IMG/VR virus record: IMGVR_UViG_3300010885_006092
Location: 1 to 21,325 of that record
Length of the DNA stretch: 21,325 nucleotides
Origin: a virus
Reading direction: 5' to 3' (one strand)
Positions within the stretch are counted from its first letter, which is position 1. The number at the start of each line of letters is the position of its first letter. The notes under the pieces were generated by a model. It ran no database searches. It was not told where the DNA came from and was given only the letters and a program-made list of their open reading frames with translations. Positions 14,379 to 21,325 of this stretch are shown piece by piece. Position numbers and translations under genes: made by a program.

Positions 14379-15986
14379 ATGTCTCTTCAACAACAACCGG
14401 CAAAGACGTTAAAGGAGATTATAGCAGACGAGTATCGTAAGTGTGGGCAAGACCCGATTTACTTTATGAAAAAATACTGCGTAATCCAACATCCACAACG
14501 TGGTAAAGTTCCGTTTCACTTATATCCATTCCAAGAGGATTGTTTAACCGATTTTAAGGATAACCGATTTAATATCATTCTCAAATCTCGTCAGTTAGGT
14601 TTATCAACTCTTTCGGCGGGTTTTATTCTTTGGAAGATGTTATTCAACCAAGATTTCAACGCATTGGTTATTGCTACTAAAGTAACGGTAGCAAAGAACT
14701 TAGTTGAGAAGGTTAGGGTAATGCATGATTTACTTCCGGTATGGTTAAGAGATGGTGGTAATAGTTCAGTTGAAGATAATAAACTTTCACTTAAATTAAA
14801 GAACGGCTCACAATGTAAAGCAATCGCATCTTCTCCAGATGCAGGACGTTCTGAGGCACTATCACTATTAGTAGTTGATGAGGCGGCATTCATTAGAGAT
14901 ATCGATGAGATTTGGCTATCAGCACAATCAACACTTTCAACTGGTGGTTCGGCAATTGTATTATCTACTCCTAATGGAGTTGGTAACTGGTTTCATCAAA
15001 TGTGGGTAAAAGCAGAAGAAGGCGCTAATAGTTTTAATACAATACAACTACATTGGACAGACCATCCAGAAAGAAACCAAATTTGGAGAGATGAACAGAC
15101 TCGTATCTTAGGAATTAAAGGAGCAATACAAGAGTGTGATGCATCGTTTGTTAGTTCCGGTGATACCGTAATTGATCCAGATTTATTGACTTGGTATAAA
15201 AATACATATGTGATGGACCCGGTTGAAAAGCGTGGGTTTGATGGTAATTTATGGGTATGGGAGTATCCCAACTATAATCGTCAGTATATGGTAGTAGCTG
15301 ACGTTGCACGTGGAGATTCTTCCGACTACTCTACTTGCCAAATACTTGATATACAAGATAGTTCACAAGTTGCAGAATACAAAGGTAAGATTGATACAAA
15401 GGATTTCGGAAACTTCTTAGTAAGTTTAGCAACTGAATATAATAATGCACTTTTAGTTATTGAAAATGCAAATGTTGGTTGGGCAACAATTCAACAGGTA
15501 ATCGATAGAGCATATGGTAATCTATTCTATATGAGTAAAGATTTGAAATACATAGATGTAGAACGCCAATTATCTAATAAGTTTTACAGAGATGAAAAAC
15601 AAATGGTAGCTGGATTTTCAACAACATCGAAGACCAGACCTCTTATCATCTCTACCTTAGATACTTACCTTAGAGAGAAGGACATCATAATACGTTCTAG
15701 CAGACTCATAGATGAACTATTTACATTTATTTGGTATAATGGTAAGGCAGAAGCAATGAAGGGATATAACGATGATTTAACGATGGCACTATCTATTGGG
15801 CTATGGGTTAGGAATACTGCATTAAGATTGAAGCAAGAAGGAGTGGATTTGACACGTGCAATGTTGGATTCATCTACAATGCAGACAAGTGCCGGATTCT
15901 ACTCAAATAATTGGGATAAGGGCAATCCGTTTGAAATGCCAACTGCTCATGGAGAAAAAGAAAGTTTACTTTGGTTGCTTGGATAA
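14379..15986 (+). CDS. Terminase large subunit (T4 gp17 type)
   Basis: The packaging motor ATPase and nuclease has 535 residues, against about 610 for T4 gp17. The P-loop region reads LKSRQLGLST (68-77), the adenine-binding side lies upstream (FHLYPFQEDC, 46-55), and Walker B is LLVVDEAA (163-170) with Asp167 and Glu168. A coupling motif is near VLSTPNG (194-200). The RNase H-like nuclease domain has Asp308 in VVADVARGD, Glu361 in VIENANVG and the acidic pair Asp465/Asp466 in YNDDLTMAL. The usual P-loop lysine position is Leu75; Lys69 or Arg71 at the start of the loop would have to serve, as in deviant Walker A motifs of other terminases. It sits upstream of the portal gene, as expected for a head module. 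Confidence 0.96.
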   Translation: MSLQQQPAKTLKEIIADEYRKCGQDPIYFMKKYCVIQHPQRGKVPFHLYPFQEDCLTDFKDNRFNIILKSRQLGLSTLSAGFILWKMLFNQDFNALVIATKVTVAKNLVEKVRVMHDLLPVWLRDGGNSSVEDNKLSLKLKNGSQCKAIASSPDAGRSEALSLLVVDEAAFIRDIDEIWLSAQSTLSTGGSAIVLSTPNGVGNWFHQMWVKAEEGANSFNTIQLHWTDHPERNQIWRDEQTRILGIKGAIQECDASFVSSGDTVIDPDLLTWYKNTYVMDPVEKRGFDGNLWVWEYPNYNRQYMVVADVARGDSSDYSTCQILDIQDSSQVAEYKGKIDTKDFGNFLVSLATEYNNALLVIENANVGWATIQQVIDRAYGNLFYMSKDLKYIDVERQLSNKFYRDEKQMVAGFSTTSKTRPLIISTLDTYLREKDIIIRSSRLIDELFTFIWYNGKAEAMKGYNDDLTMALSIGLWVRNTALRLKQEGVDLTRAMLDSSTMQTSAGFYSNNWDKGNPFEMPTAHGEKESLLWLLG

Positions 15987-15995
15987 TTTTCTTAT

Positions 15996-16003
15996 ATTTA
16001 TAT
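15996..16003 (+). promoter_or_regulatory. Candidate promoter-like motif ATTTATAT
   Basis: ATTTATAT lies 31 bases before the ATG at 16035, in the 48-base gap after the terminase. TTAGAATA follows at 16027-16034, directly before the ATG. It matches the octamer in other gaps; the evidence is recurrence and position only. Confidence 0.28.
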
Positions 16004-16034
16004 AGTGAAACAATTGTAATAAATAATTAGAATA

Positions 16035-16514
16035 ATGGAAAATAAGTGTTGGAAGGGATATACACAAGTTGGTATGAAAAATAAAGATGGTAAGTTAGTA
16101 CCAAATTGTGTACCTAACTCCAAAACATACAGAACTCAAAGTGAAGATATCGATGAGTATGATGTAGAAACAATTTCAGAAGTAAAGGATTTTATTAAAT
16201 ATATCAGAGAATATAACAATACACTTTCGGAATCAGATTGTAGTTGTGTATATGAAGCAGAATATCAGGGAAGAGATGTAAAGCTTGGTAAACCAATGCA
16301 AGGCGATGTTAAGAAATTTAAAGTGTATGTTAAGAATCCAGAAGGAAACGTAGTTAAAGTAAACTTTGGGTTTGGAGGAACATCGGCACATGGAAAACGG
16401 ATGGTAATTAAAAAAAACAATCCGGAAAGAAGAAAATCATTCAGAGCAAGAATGAATTGCGATAGTCCAGGTCCGAGATGGAAAGCAAGATACTGGTCAT
16501 GCAGAGCTTGGTAA
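16035..16514 (+). CDS. Conserved small basic phage protein (159 aa)
   Basis: Two modules familiar from T4-like phages are joined. The first is an N-terminal CWKGYTQVGMKNKDGK (5-20), completed by VPNCVP (22-27). The second, about residues 75-159, is a basic C-terminal domain with KFKVYVKNPEGNVVKVNFG and NPERRKSFRARMNCDSPGP followed by WKARYWSCRAW. The C-terminal domain has Cys141 and Cys156, a run of Arg/Lys and conserved aromatics, so metal or nucleic-acid binding is plausible. The family function is not known to me. A short helix before it (VKDFIKYIREYNNTLSES, 50-67) resembles the amphipathic helices found in other proteins of this module. The gene lies between terminase and portal genes, which suggests a head or packaging role. 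Confidence 0.75.
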   Translation: MENKCWKGYTQVGMKNKDGKLVPNCVPNSKTYRTQSEDIDEYDVETISEVKDFIKYIREYNNTLSESDCSCVYEAEYQGRDVKLGKPMQGDVKKFKVYVKNPEGNVVKVNFGFGGTSAHGKRMVIKKNNPERRKSFRARMNCDSPGPRWKARYWSCRAW

Positions 16515-16551
16515 TAAAAATTAGAATAATAAATCAATAATACATAAATAA

Positions 16552-18303
16552 ATGGCAGACGCATCAATATTTGGTAGGTTACAGAAACTATTTTCAACGA
16601 ATACGATAATTCGTAAAACTAAACAAGGAACAAAGGTAATTGATACCGATGAATACCAAAACATGTCTACTAACTTAGTAGATAGGTATACTCGTATGAA
16701 GATACCACAATTTGCAGGTGGATTAATTGAATCAGCACAGGCATATCAACAAGTTCGTATTGACCTTTTCAGAGATTACGATTCTATGGACATGGACCCC
16801 ATTCTGGCATCTGCATTGGATATATACTCAGATGAGTATACTGCTAAGAATGAGCAAGGTAGTGTATTAAAGATTCATCATCCAAATGATACCGTTAAAC
16901 AGATATTAGAAAACCTATTTTTTGATATTTTGAATATTGAGTTTAACTTATGGCCTTGGACACGTAATTTAGTAAAGTATGGTGATTTTTTCTTACAATT
17001 GGAGATTTCAGATGAGTTGGGTATTATTAACGTAGTACCAATGTCTGTATACGAAACATCACGTATTGAAGGTTTTGATTTAAAAAACCCACAAAAGGTA
17101 AAATTTATATATTCTCCTTTCCAAAACCCAGGTAGTGGATTCTCACAGGCAAACTTCTCTAATAAGAAAGAATATGATAACTATGAGGTAGCTCACTTCC
17201 GTTTGAACTCTGATGCAAACTTCTTACCATATGGTAAATCAATGATTGAAGGTGGCAGACGAGTTTGGAAACAATTAATGTTGATGGAAGATGCAATGTT
17301 AATCCATCGTATTATGAGAGCACCAGAAAAACGTATTTTCAAAATTGATATTGGTAATATTCCACCAAACGAAGTGGACAACTATATGCAGAAGATTATT
17401 AACTCTTCTAAGAAAGTTCCATTTGTTGATGAAAAGACTGGTGATTACAACTTAAAGTATAACATTCAGAACCTAATTGAAGATTATTATATGCCAGTTC
17501 GTGGTAATGATAATGGTACTACGATTGATACCCTGAAAGGTTTGGAATACAATATGATTGATGATATCAACTACTTAAAAGGTAAGTTGATGGCGGCTTT
17601 GAAGATTCCAAAATCATATTTAGGATACGAAGAAGATACAAGTGGTAAATCAACTCTTGCAGCACAAGATATTCGTTTTGCTAAAACAATTGAAAGAATA
17701 CAAAGAGTATTAATTTCAGAATTAACTAAGATTGCAATTGTACATCTATATGCACAGGGAATAGATGGTGATGATTTAACTTCATTCTCTTTGGAATTAA
17801 CTATACCATCTAAGATTTACGAACAAGAAAAGGTAGAGTTGTATAATTCAAAGGTATCATTGATTCAGCAAATGCAACAAACTAAGATGTTCTCAAAAGA
17901 ATGGATGTACGAATCTATTATGGGATTAGCAAAAGAAGAACAAGATGATTTAACAATTGGAGTAATTGAAGATACTAAACAGGCATTCCGTTTATCATCA
18001 ATTGAAACACAAGGTGTTGACCCGGCAAATGAAACCGGAACAGAAGCACAAACTAATGTAGAAGAAGAGATTCAAAGGATTAAGAATGAATTGGAAGAAG
18101 ATGGTAAGGTTGGAAGACCCAAAGACCCGGTAAGATATGGGCACGATGACCATCCCGAAGGTAGAGACCCACTCGGAATAAAGACGTTAAAACAAAAAGA
18201 TGAGTCTACAAAATATAAAGTAAGAACAAATTATCAGGAGATATTTAAGGATATGGATGGTAACAAAAAGACTATTTTAACAGATTCCAATAGTAAATCA
18301 TAA
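16552..18303 (+). CDS. Portal vertex protein (T4 gp20 type)
   Basis: The 583-residue protein is a portal of the T4 gp20 type (T4: 524 residues). It forms the dodecameric ring at one capsid vertex through which the terminase pumps DNA. Recognisable stretches include the N-terminal FRDYDSMDMDPILASALDIY, LWPWTRNLVKYGDFFLQLE, the AHFRLNSDANFLPYGKSMIE clip/stem region, LMLMEDAMLIHRIMRAPEKR and MAALKIPKSYLGYEEDTSGK. The acidic, disordered-looking tail after about 490 (EEEIQRIKNELEEDGK and on) is longer than in T4. The ATG at 16552 has only A-rich sequence before it. It follows the terminase and one small gene, the usual order in T4-like head modules. Confidence 0.95.
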   Translation: MADASIFGRLQKLFSTNTIIRKTKQGTKVIDTDEYQNMSTNLVDRYTRMKIPQFAGGLIESAQAYQQVRIDLFRDYDSMDMDPILASALDIYSDEYTAKNEQGSVLKIHHPNDTVKQILENLFFDILNIEFNLWPWTRNLVKYGDFFLQLEISDELGIINVVPMSVYETSRIEGFDLKNPQKVKFIYSPFQNPGSGFSQANFSNKKEYDNYEVAHFRLNSDANFLPYGKSMIEGGRRVWKQLMLMEDAMLIHRIMRAPEKRIFKIDIGNIPPNEVDNYMQKIINSSKKVPFVDEKTGDYNLKYNIQNLIEDYYMPVRGNDNGTTIDTLKGLEYNMIDDINYLKGKLMAALKIPKSYLGYEEDTSGKSTLAAQDIRFAKTIERIQRVLISELTKIAIVHLYAQGIDGDDLTSFSLELTIPSKIYEQEKVELYNSKVSLIQQMQQTKMFSKEWMYESIMGLAKEEQDDLTIGVIEDTKQAFRLSSIETQGVDPANETGTEAQTNVEEEIQRIKNELEEDGKVGRPKDPVRYGHDDHPEGRDPLGIKTLKQKDESTKYKVRTNYQEIFKDMDGNKKTILTDSNSKS

Positions 18304-18322
18304 TAAACTTAGAATATCATAT

Positions 18323-18330
18323 ATTTATAT
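18323..18330 (+). promoter_or_regulatory. Candidate promoter-like motif ATTTATAT
   Basis: ATTTATAT lies 18 bases before the ATG at 18349 in the gap after the portal gene. TTAGAATA lies a few bases upstream at 18309-18316, the same pair and order as before the polyprotein gene. Recurrence at gene gaps is the only evidence. Confidence 0.28.
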
Positions 18331-18348
18331 CAGACAAATTATACATTG

Positions 18349-19227
18349 ATGAAAAATATTAAGCACTCCAAATTTAAAAATACCGGATTCATTTTTGAAT
18401 TGTTAGTTAGGCAAATTACATCTGAGATTTTAGTAAATAAATCAAAACCAGTTGCCGAACGTATTCTAAAAGAATTCTTTTCTTCAACTAAAGAGATTGG
18501 TAAAGAGTTAAAACTATACCAATACCTTATTAACGAAAAATATAATTCTGAGTCTAAAGCAGAGCATTTTATCGATACGGTATGCCAGGCAAGAAAAAGA
18601 ATTGATGAAGTAAAGTTGGCGAAAGAAAAGTATAACTTGATTAAAGCAATCAAAGAAGTATATAATATCGATGAGTTCATTAAATCACCGGTATCCAATT
18701 ATAAAGCACTTGCTTCGATATATAAAATATTTGAAGTGACTGTTTCAACTGAAATGTTCGAACCAAAGGATATCGTTGGTGCAAGATTTACTATCATTGA
18801 GAACATCATTAATAGCTCAATTGAGAATAAGCAACAAAAGATAACCGACAAAGCATTGGATGAATATAAGAAACAAGATGTAGAAGTTCGTTTGTTGAGT
18901 TATAAGTTCTTAGTAGAGAATTTTAATAAAAAATATAAAAACTTATCAACACCTCAAAAAACATTATTGAAAGAATATATCAATAATATGAATAATACAG
19001 GTAAATTAAATGAATACGTTGGTAATGAAGTAACTAAATTATTAAATAGTTTGAAAGAAGTTGGTTCTAAGATTAACGATTCTGTAACCAAAATCAAACT
19101 TGCCGAAACAATGGTTAATATCAAACGAATCAAATCGGTAAAGAATATTAAAGAAACACATCTATCAGCTATGATGATGACATATGAGTTATTAAAAGAA
19201 TTAACAGACACTATTAAAAAACAATAA
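18349..19227 (+). CDS. All-helical head-region protein, conserved in T4-like phages (292 aa)
   Basis: The opening MKNIKHSKFKNTGFIFELLVRQ and the SSTKEIGKELKLYQYL segment are familiar from marine T4-like phages, where the gene lies near the portal; its function is not established. The protein is lysine-rich and helical throughout, with no cysteine-rich, membrane or catalytic motif that I can see. I placed the start at ATG 18349 rather than the adjacent TTG 18346 because ATG is used by all neighbours. Position after the portal, where T4 keeps prohead core and scaffold genes, suggests an assembly or core function, as an inference. Confidence 0.72.
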   Translation: MKNIKHSKFKNTGFIFELLVRQITSEILVNKSKPVAERILKEFFSSTKEIGKELKLYQYLINEKYNSESKAEHFIDTVCQARKRIDEVKLAKEKYNLIKAIKEVYNIDEFIKSPVSNYKALASIYKIFEVTVSTEMFEPKDIVGARFTIIENIINSSIENKQQKITDKALDEYKKQDVEVRLLSYKFLVENFNKKYKNLSTPQKTLLKEYINNMNNTGKLNEYVGNEVTKLLNSLKEVGSKINDSVTKIKLAETMVNIKRIKSVKNIKETHLSAMMMTYELLKELTDTIKKQ

Positions 19228-19228
19228 A

Positions 19229-19468
19229 ATGAGTACAAATTATAGAACGTTTTCGATAACTCCCATAACGGGTTCAGTAAAATTAGGTTTAGATTCAGTA
19301 TATCCTAGAGTATGGGGTATAATGAAAGGTGAATTTGGTGTTAGTGGAAGTTTAACATTAGAAGGTGGTGGTAGTTTAAATTTAGGTTCATTGGACAACC
19401 ATCAAATATTTCCTTGCTACCCATCGGCAATTTCATGTTCTGCCGGAACGATACTTCTTTTATCATAA
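19229..19468 (+). CDS. Small beta-rich hypothetical protein (79 aa)
   Basis: I do not recognise it. The 79-residue protein is rich in Gly, Ser and Leu with alternating hydrophobic residues (GSLTLEGGGSLNLGSLDN), suggesting a small beta sheet or virion decoration-type fold. It has two cysteines near the C-terminus (PCYPSAISCSAGT). It starts one base after the previous stop, so translation is probably coupled. There is no signal peptide or membrane helix. Confidence 0.6.
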   Translation: MSTNYRTFSITPITGSVKLGLDSVYPRVWGIMKGEFGVSGSLTLEGGGSLNLGSLDNHQIFPCYPSAISCSAGTILLLS

Positions 19469-19485
19469 ATTAAAACACATTACAT

Positions 19486-20037
19486 ATGCCAGCAGTAAGC
19501 AAAGCACAGCAGAAGTTTATGGGGATGGTTCACGCTACACAAAAAGGTGATATGAAAGCACCATCTCCAGAAGTTGCAAAAGCAGCAGATACACTTAGTG
19601 ATAAGGATGCTAAAGATTTCGCATCTACCAAACTAAAAGGATTACCAGACCACGTTAAAGAAGCAACAATCAACAAACTCAGAGAATATATTCGTAAGAT
19701 GGTTAGAGAAGCCAGCACATCCGATGGAGCTGGACCGTATCTTACACCATATGCATTTGGTAAACCTGAGAATGAAAAAGCAAAAGGAAAAAGACAAGCA
19801 GATTTAACTGGATATGCCGTAGTTAAAGAATCTAAACGTATTAAGTTGCGTGAAGATTTTGAAGTTGATATGGCACAAACTCAGTTAGATAATATCATCA
19901 AAGCAGCAAATCAGCTAAAACAAACATTAGGAAACTCTGAAAAGGATATACCAGCTTGGGCACAAGACCACATTTCTAAAGCAGAGAACTATATTACACA
20001 AGTTGCAGGTGGTTACGATGGTACTGAAGAACAATAA
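19486..20037 (+). CDS. DUF3008-like head-region protein with xE-motif helix (183 aa)
   Basis: Residues 1-45 (MPAVSKAQQKFMGMVHATQK and on) match the DUF3008 pattern of phage and bacterial small proteins. They are followed by an amphipathic helix INKLREYIRKMVREASTSD (62-80). Residues 81-120 contain GAGPYLTPYAFGK, a module seen in T4-like phage structural proteins. The C-terminus has DIPAWAQDHISKAENYI (154-170), a motif widespread in phage virion proteins. The VRE-A step (Glu75-Ala76) resembles a prohead protease site, and ASTSD recurs in the large polyprotein after YISE. A processed head protein is likely; no enzymatic function is seen. Confidence 0.72.
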   Translation: MPAVSKAQQKFMGMVHATQKGDMKAPSPEVAKAADTLSDKDAKDFASTKLKGLPDHVKEATINKLREYIRKMVREASTSDGAGPYLTPYAFGKPENEKAKGKRQADLTGYAVVKESKRIKLREDFEVDMAQTQLDNIIKAANQLKQTLGNSEKDIPAWAQDHISKAENYITQVAGGYDGTEEQ

Positions 20038-20053
20038 ATAATAATATTATCCA

Positions 20054-20866
20054 ATGGCAAAACTTCTAAATGAATGTATTATTGTTTCTAAAAAGTTTGG
20101 AAATGATATGGTACTTGCAAAGAACAGAGATAGAGCATATAAACCTGTTATAGAAGTTGTTCACACTATGATAAATGGTGTTGAAGTTGTATATCTACAC
20201 GATGTAACAACTGATTGGAGTGAAGGAATGAATGAGTTTGGGATTGGTATTGTAAATACTTCTCTGACCGTTGGTTTCGATGAAAAAGAAAAACAGATTA
20301 TACAAAAGACTGGTAAGAAATCCAAAGATGGATTGAAAATCAGACAAGCATTGGGAACGAATAATCTAAAAGATGCATTAAAGAGCTCTGTATTATTCAA
20401 TAGTGGGGTTAAGGGTCATACATTTATAGCAGACCCAAATCATTTGATTACGGTAGAGATGACATCAAAACATAATCCGTTGATTAAAAGACAAGACCCT
20501 ACTAAATTATATGTAAGAACAAATCACGGGTTAGAACATCCATCTGCGGGTTATACAAAAGGGCCATCTCTTAAAAGTTCAATAGTTCGTAGAGATAGTG
20601 CAAGAGATGTGATATCTAAGTTAAAAGATTGGAGAGATGAGTTGAAAGCACTTAGAACAAATAAGTATTCTCATACCAATCCAAATAATATGAGTAGAGA
20701 TACTGATAAGTTGAAAACAACATCACAGATGCAGTTGAATCTGACAAAGAAGATATTTGTATTGGATTATTTCGAAGATAGGGTAGAAGAGTATAAAGGT
20801 GTTAGACATGATTTACCAGAAGGGTATACACCAAAAATAAAAATAATAATACATAAAATAAACTAA
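20054..20866 (+). CDS. Ntn-hydrolase-like protein (peptidase C45 / acylase type)
   Basis: The 270-residue protein matches N-terminal nucleophile hydrolases related to penicillin V acylase and acyl-CoA:6-aminopenicillanate acyltransferase. Cys8 is the candidate nucleophile after a short propeptide (MAKLLNE). LAKNRDRAY (21-29) carries the usual N-R-D motif, FGIGIVNTS (62-70) is the core strand, GHTFIADP (121-128) follows, and RTNHGLEHPSAGY (155-167) holds the substrate-side Asn and His. Such enzymes cleave or form amide bonds. Substrate is unknown: a host signal or cell-wall amide, or a head protein. It lies in a head-gene operon rather than near lysis genes. Autocleavage before Cys8 is expected but not proven. 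Confidence 0.7.
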   Translation: MAKLLNECIIVSKKFGNDMVLAKNRDRAYKPVIEVVHTMINGVEVVYLHDVTTDWSEGMNEFGIGIVNTSLTVGFDEKEKQIIQKTGKKSKDGLKIRQALGTNNLKDALKSSVLFNSGVKGHTFIADPNHLITVEMTSKHNPLIKRQDPTKLYVRTNHGLEHPSAGYTKGPSLKSSIVRRDSARDVISKLKDWRDELKALRTNKYSHTNPNNMSRDTDKLKTTSQMQLNLTKKIFVLDYFEDRVEEYKGVRHDLPEGYTPKIKIIIHKIN

Positions 20867-20867
20867 A

Positions 20868-21140
20868 ATGAAAATGAGATTAAAATCTCTATTAAAAGAA
20901 AATCGTTGGACTGAACTTAAACAAGAAGATTCACCTGCGAATGCAAAGATAGGTAGAGGTATATCTAATATCAATAAGCAGTTAGCAGAGATGGAGAAAT
21001 TTCTGAATTGGTATGGCAGATTGAAGCGAGAAAGTGGTGTTACCAACGAAAGTTTTTGGAAAAGAACAAATAGTAATATATATAAGATAAAGGAACGACT
21101 TATTAGATTAGAACAACAAATCCGTAAAATATCAGATTAA
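20868..21140 (+). CDS. Small helical head-region protein (90 aa)
   Basis: I do not recognise a family. Two Met codons, at 20868 and 20874, could start it. The N-terminus MRLKSLLKENRWTELKQED resembles the short basic amphipathic helices seen at the start of the next gene and inside the DUF3008-like protein. Residues about 28-60 and 65-88 are heptad-like and charged, so a helical hairpin or coiled coil is likely. The gene starts two bases after the Ntn-hydrolase stop. Confidence 0.65.
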   Translation: MKMRLKSLLKENRWTELKQEDSPANAKIGRGISNINKQLAEMEKFLNWYGRLKRESGVTNESFWKRTNSNIYKIKERLIRLEQQIRKISD

Positions 21141-21142
21141 TT

Positions 21143-21325
21143 ATGAAACTAAATCAACTGAGAGAACTTATTAAGCAAGTAGTAAACGAAGAAGCACCCC
21201 TCTACAAAGATTGGGATGAATTTGTAAAACCGGACTATATTTTAGTAACATTAAAAAATGGTAGAAAACTAAAGATAGGTAAGTTCAACTATAAAGGTAG
21301 TAATAGTGTTTATCAAGCGATTTTA
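21143..21325 (+). CDS. Small protein with N-terminal targeting-like helix (partial)
   Basis: ATG 21143 opens a frame that runs off the window after 61 codons. Residues 1-18 (MKLNQLRELIKQVVNEEA) are an amphipathic helix followed by VNE, matching the LREYIRKMVRE helix of the DUF3008-like protein. Residues 19-61 are mixed, with a beta-prone stretch YILVTLKNGRKLKIGKFNY that looks like a small barrel. The start lies two bases after the previous stop. The function is unknown; an N-terminal capsid-targeting segment is my inference. Confidence 0.7.
   Translation, partial: MKLNQLRELIKQVVNEEAPLYKDWDEFVKPDYILVTLKNGRKLKIGKFNYKGSNSVYQAIL

Noticed and set aside
18346-18348. TTG start for the helical protein after the portal
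   Set aside because: An ATG follows directly at 18349 and its neighbours use ATG, so the ATG was preferred.

Overview
The window is a stretch of an AT-rich tailed-phage genome of the T4-like (myovirus-type) kind. All genes lie on the + strand and are tightly packed, many with ATGA stop/start overlaps. The evidence for a phage is a T4 gp17-type large terminase (14379-15986), a T4 gp20-type portal protein (16552-18303) and several small head-region protein modules known from T4-like phages. Almost no gene has a GGAGG-type Shine-Dalgarno sequence; starts are preceded by A-rich sequence instead. This, with the base composition, suggests a Bacteroidota (flavobacterial-type) host. That host call is an inference.

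Region 1 (1-6749) is a glycan or surface-modification cluster. It holds the end of a probable glycosyltransferase cut by the window edge, a 71-residue helical protein, two paralogous beta-1,4-galactosyltransferase-like (GT7) enzymes that each carry a nested LamG-type lectin domain, a twitch-type radical SAM protein, an unrecognised protein, and a probable glycosyltransferase-like protein. The last five genes overlap or nearly touch and look like one operon.

Region 2 (6831-13060) is the most unusual part. A 1368-residue multidomain protein starts with an NMN adenylyltransferase-like domain, carries an HEMVH metallopeptidase-like domain, and ends in a ligase-like nucleotidyltransferase domain. 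That last domain is broken off after its catalytic lysine by an N-terminal intein half of 99 residues. After 59 bases, the next gene begins with a 35-residue C-terminal intein half followed by the rest of the ligase domain, starting TDG. Trans-splicing would rebuild the ligase motif I (KTDG) and give a protein of 1625 residues. A free-standing GIY-YIG homing endonuclease gene follows directly. The large protein is also dotted with [LIV]xE sites like those cut by T4-type prohead proteases, and the same short helix-plus-xE motif recurs in small head-region proteins further right. This suggests a packaged polyprotein that is spliced and later cut apart.

Region 3 (13070-21325) is the packaging and head module: a putative zinc-ribbon protein, a membrane-anchored periplasmic protein, terminase, a small basic protein, portal, an all-helical protein, a short beta-rich protein, a DUF3008-like protein, an Ntn-hydrolase-like protein, and two small proteins with N-terminal amphipathic helices, the last cut by the window end. 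I saw no tRNA gene, CRISPR array, insertion sequence or convincing GC-rich terminator. No stretch longer than 300 bases lacks a gene.
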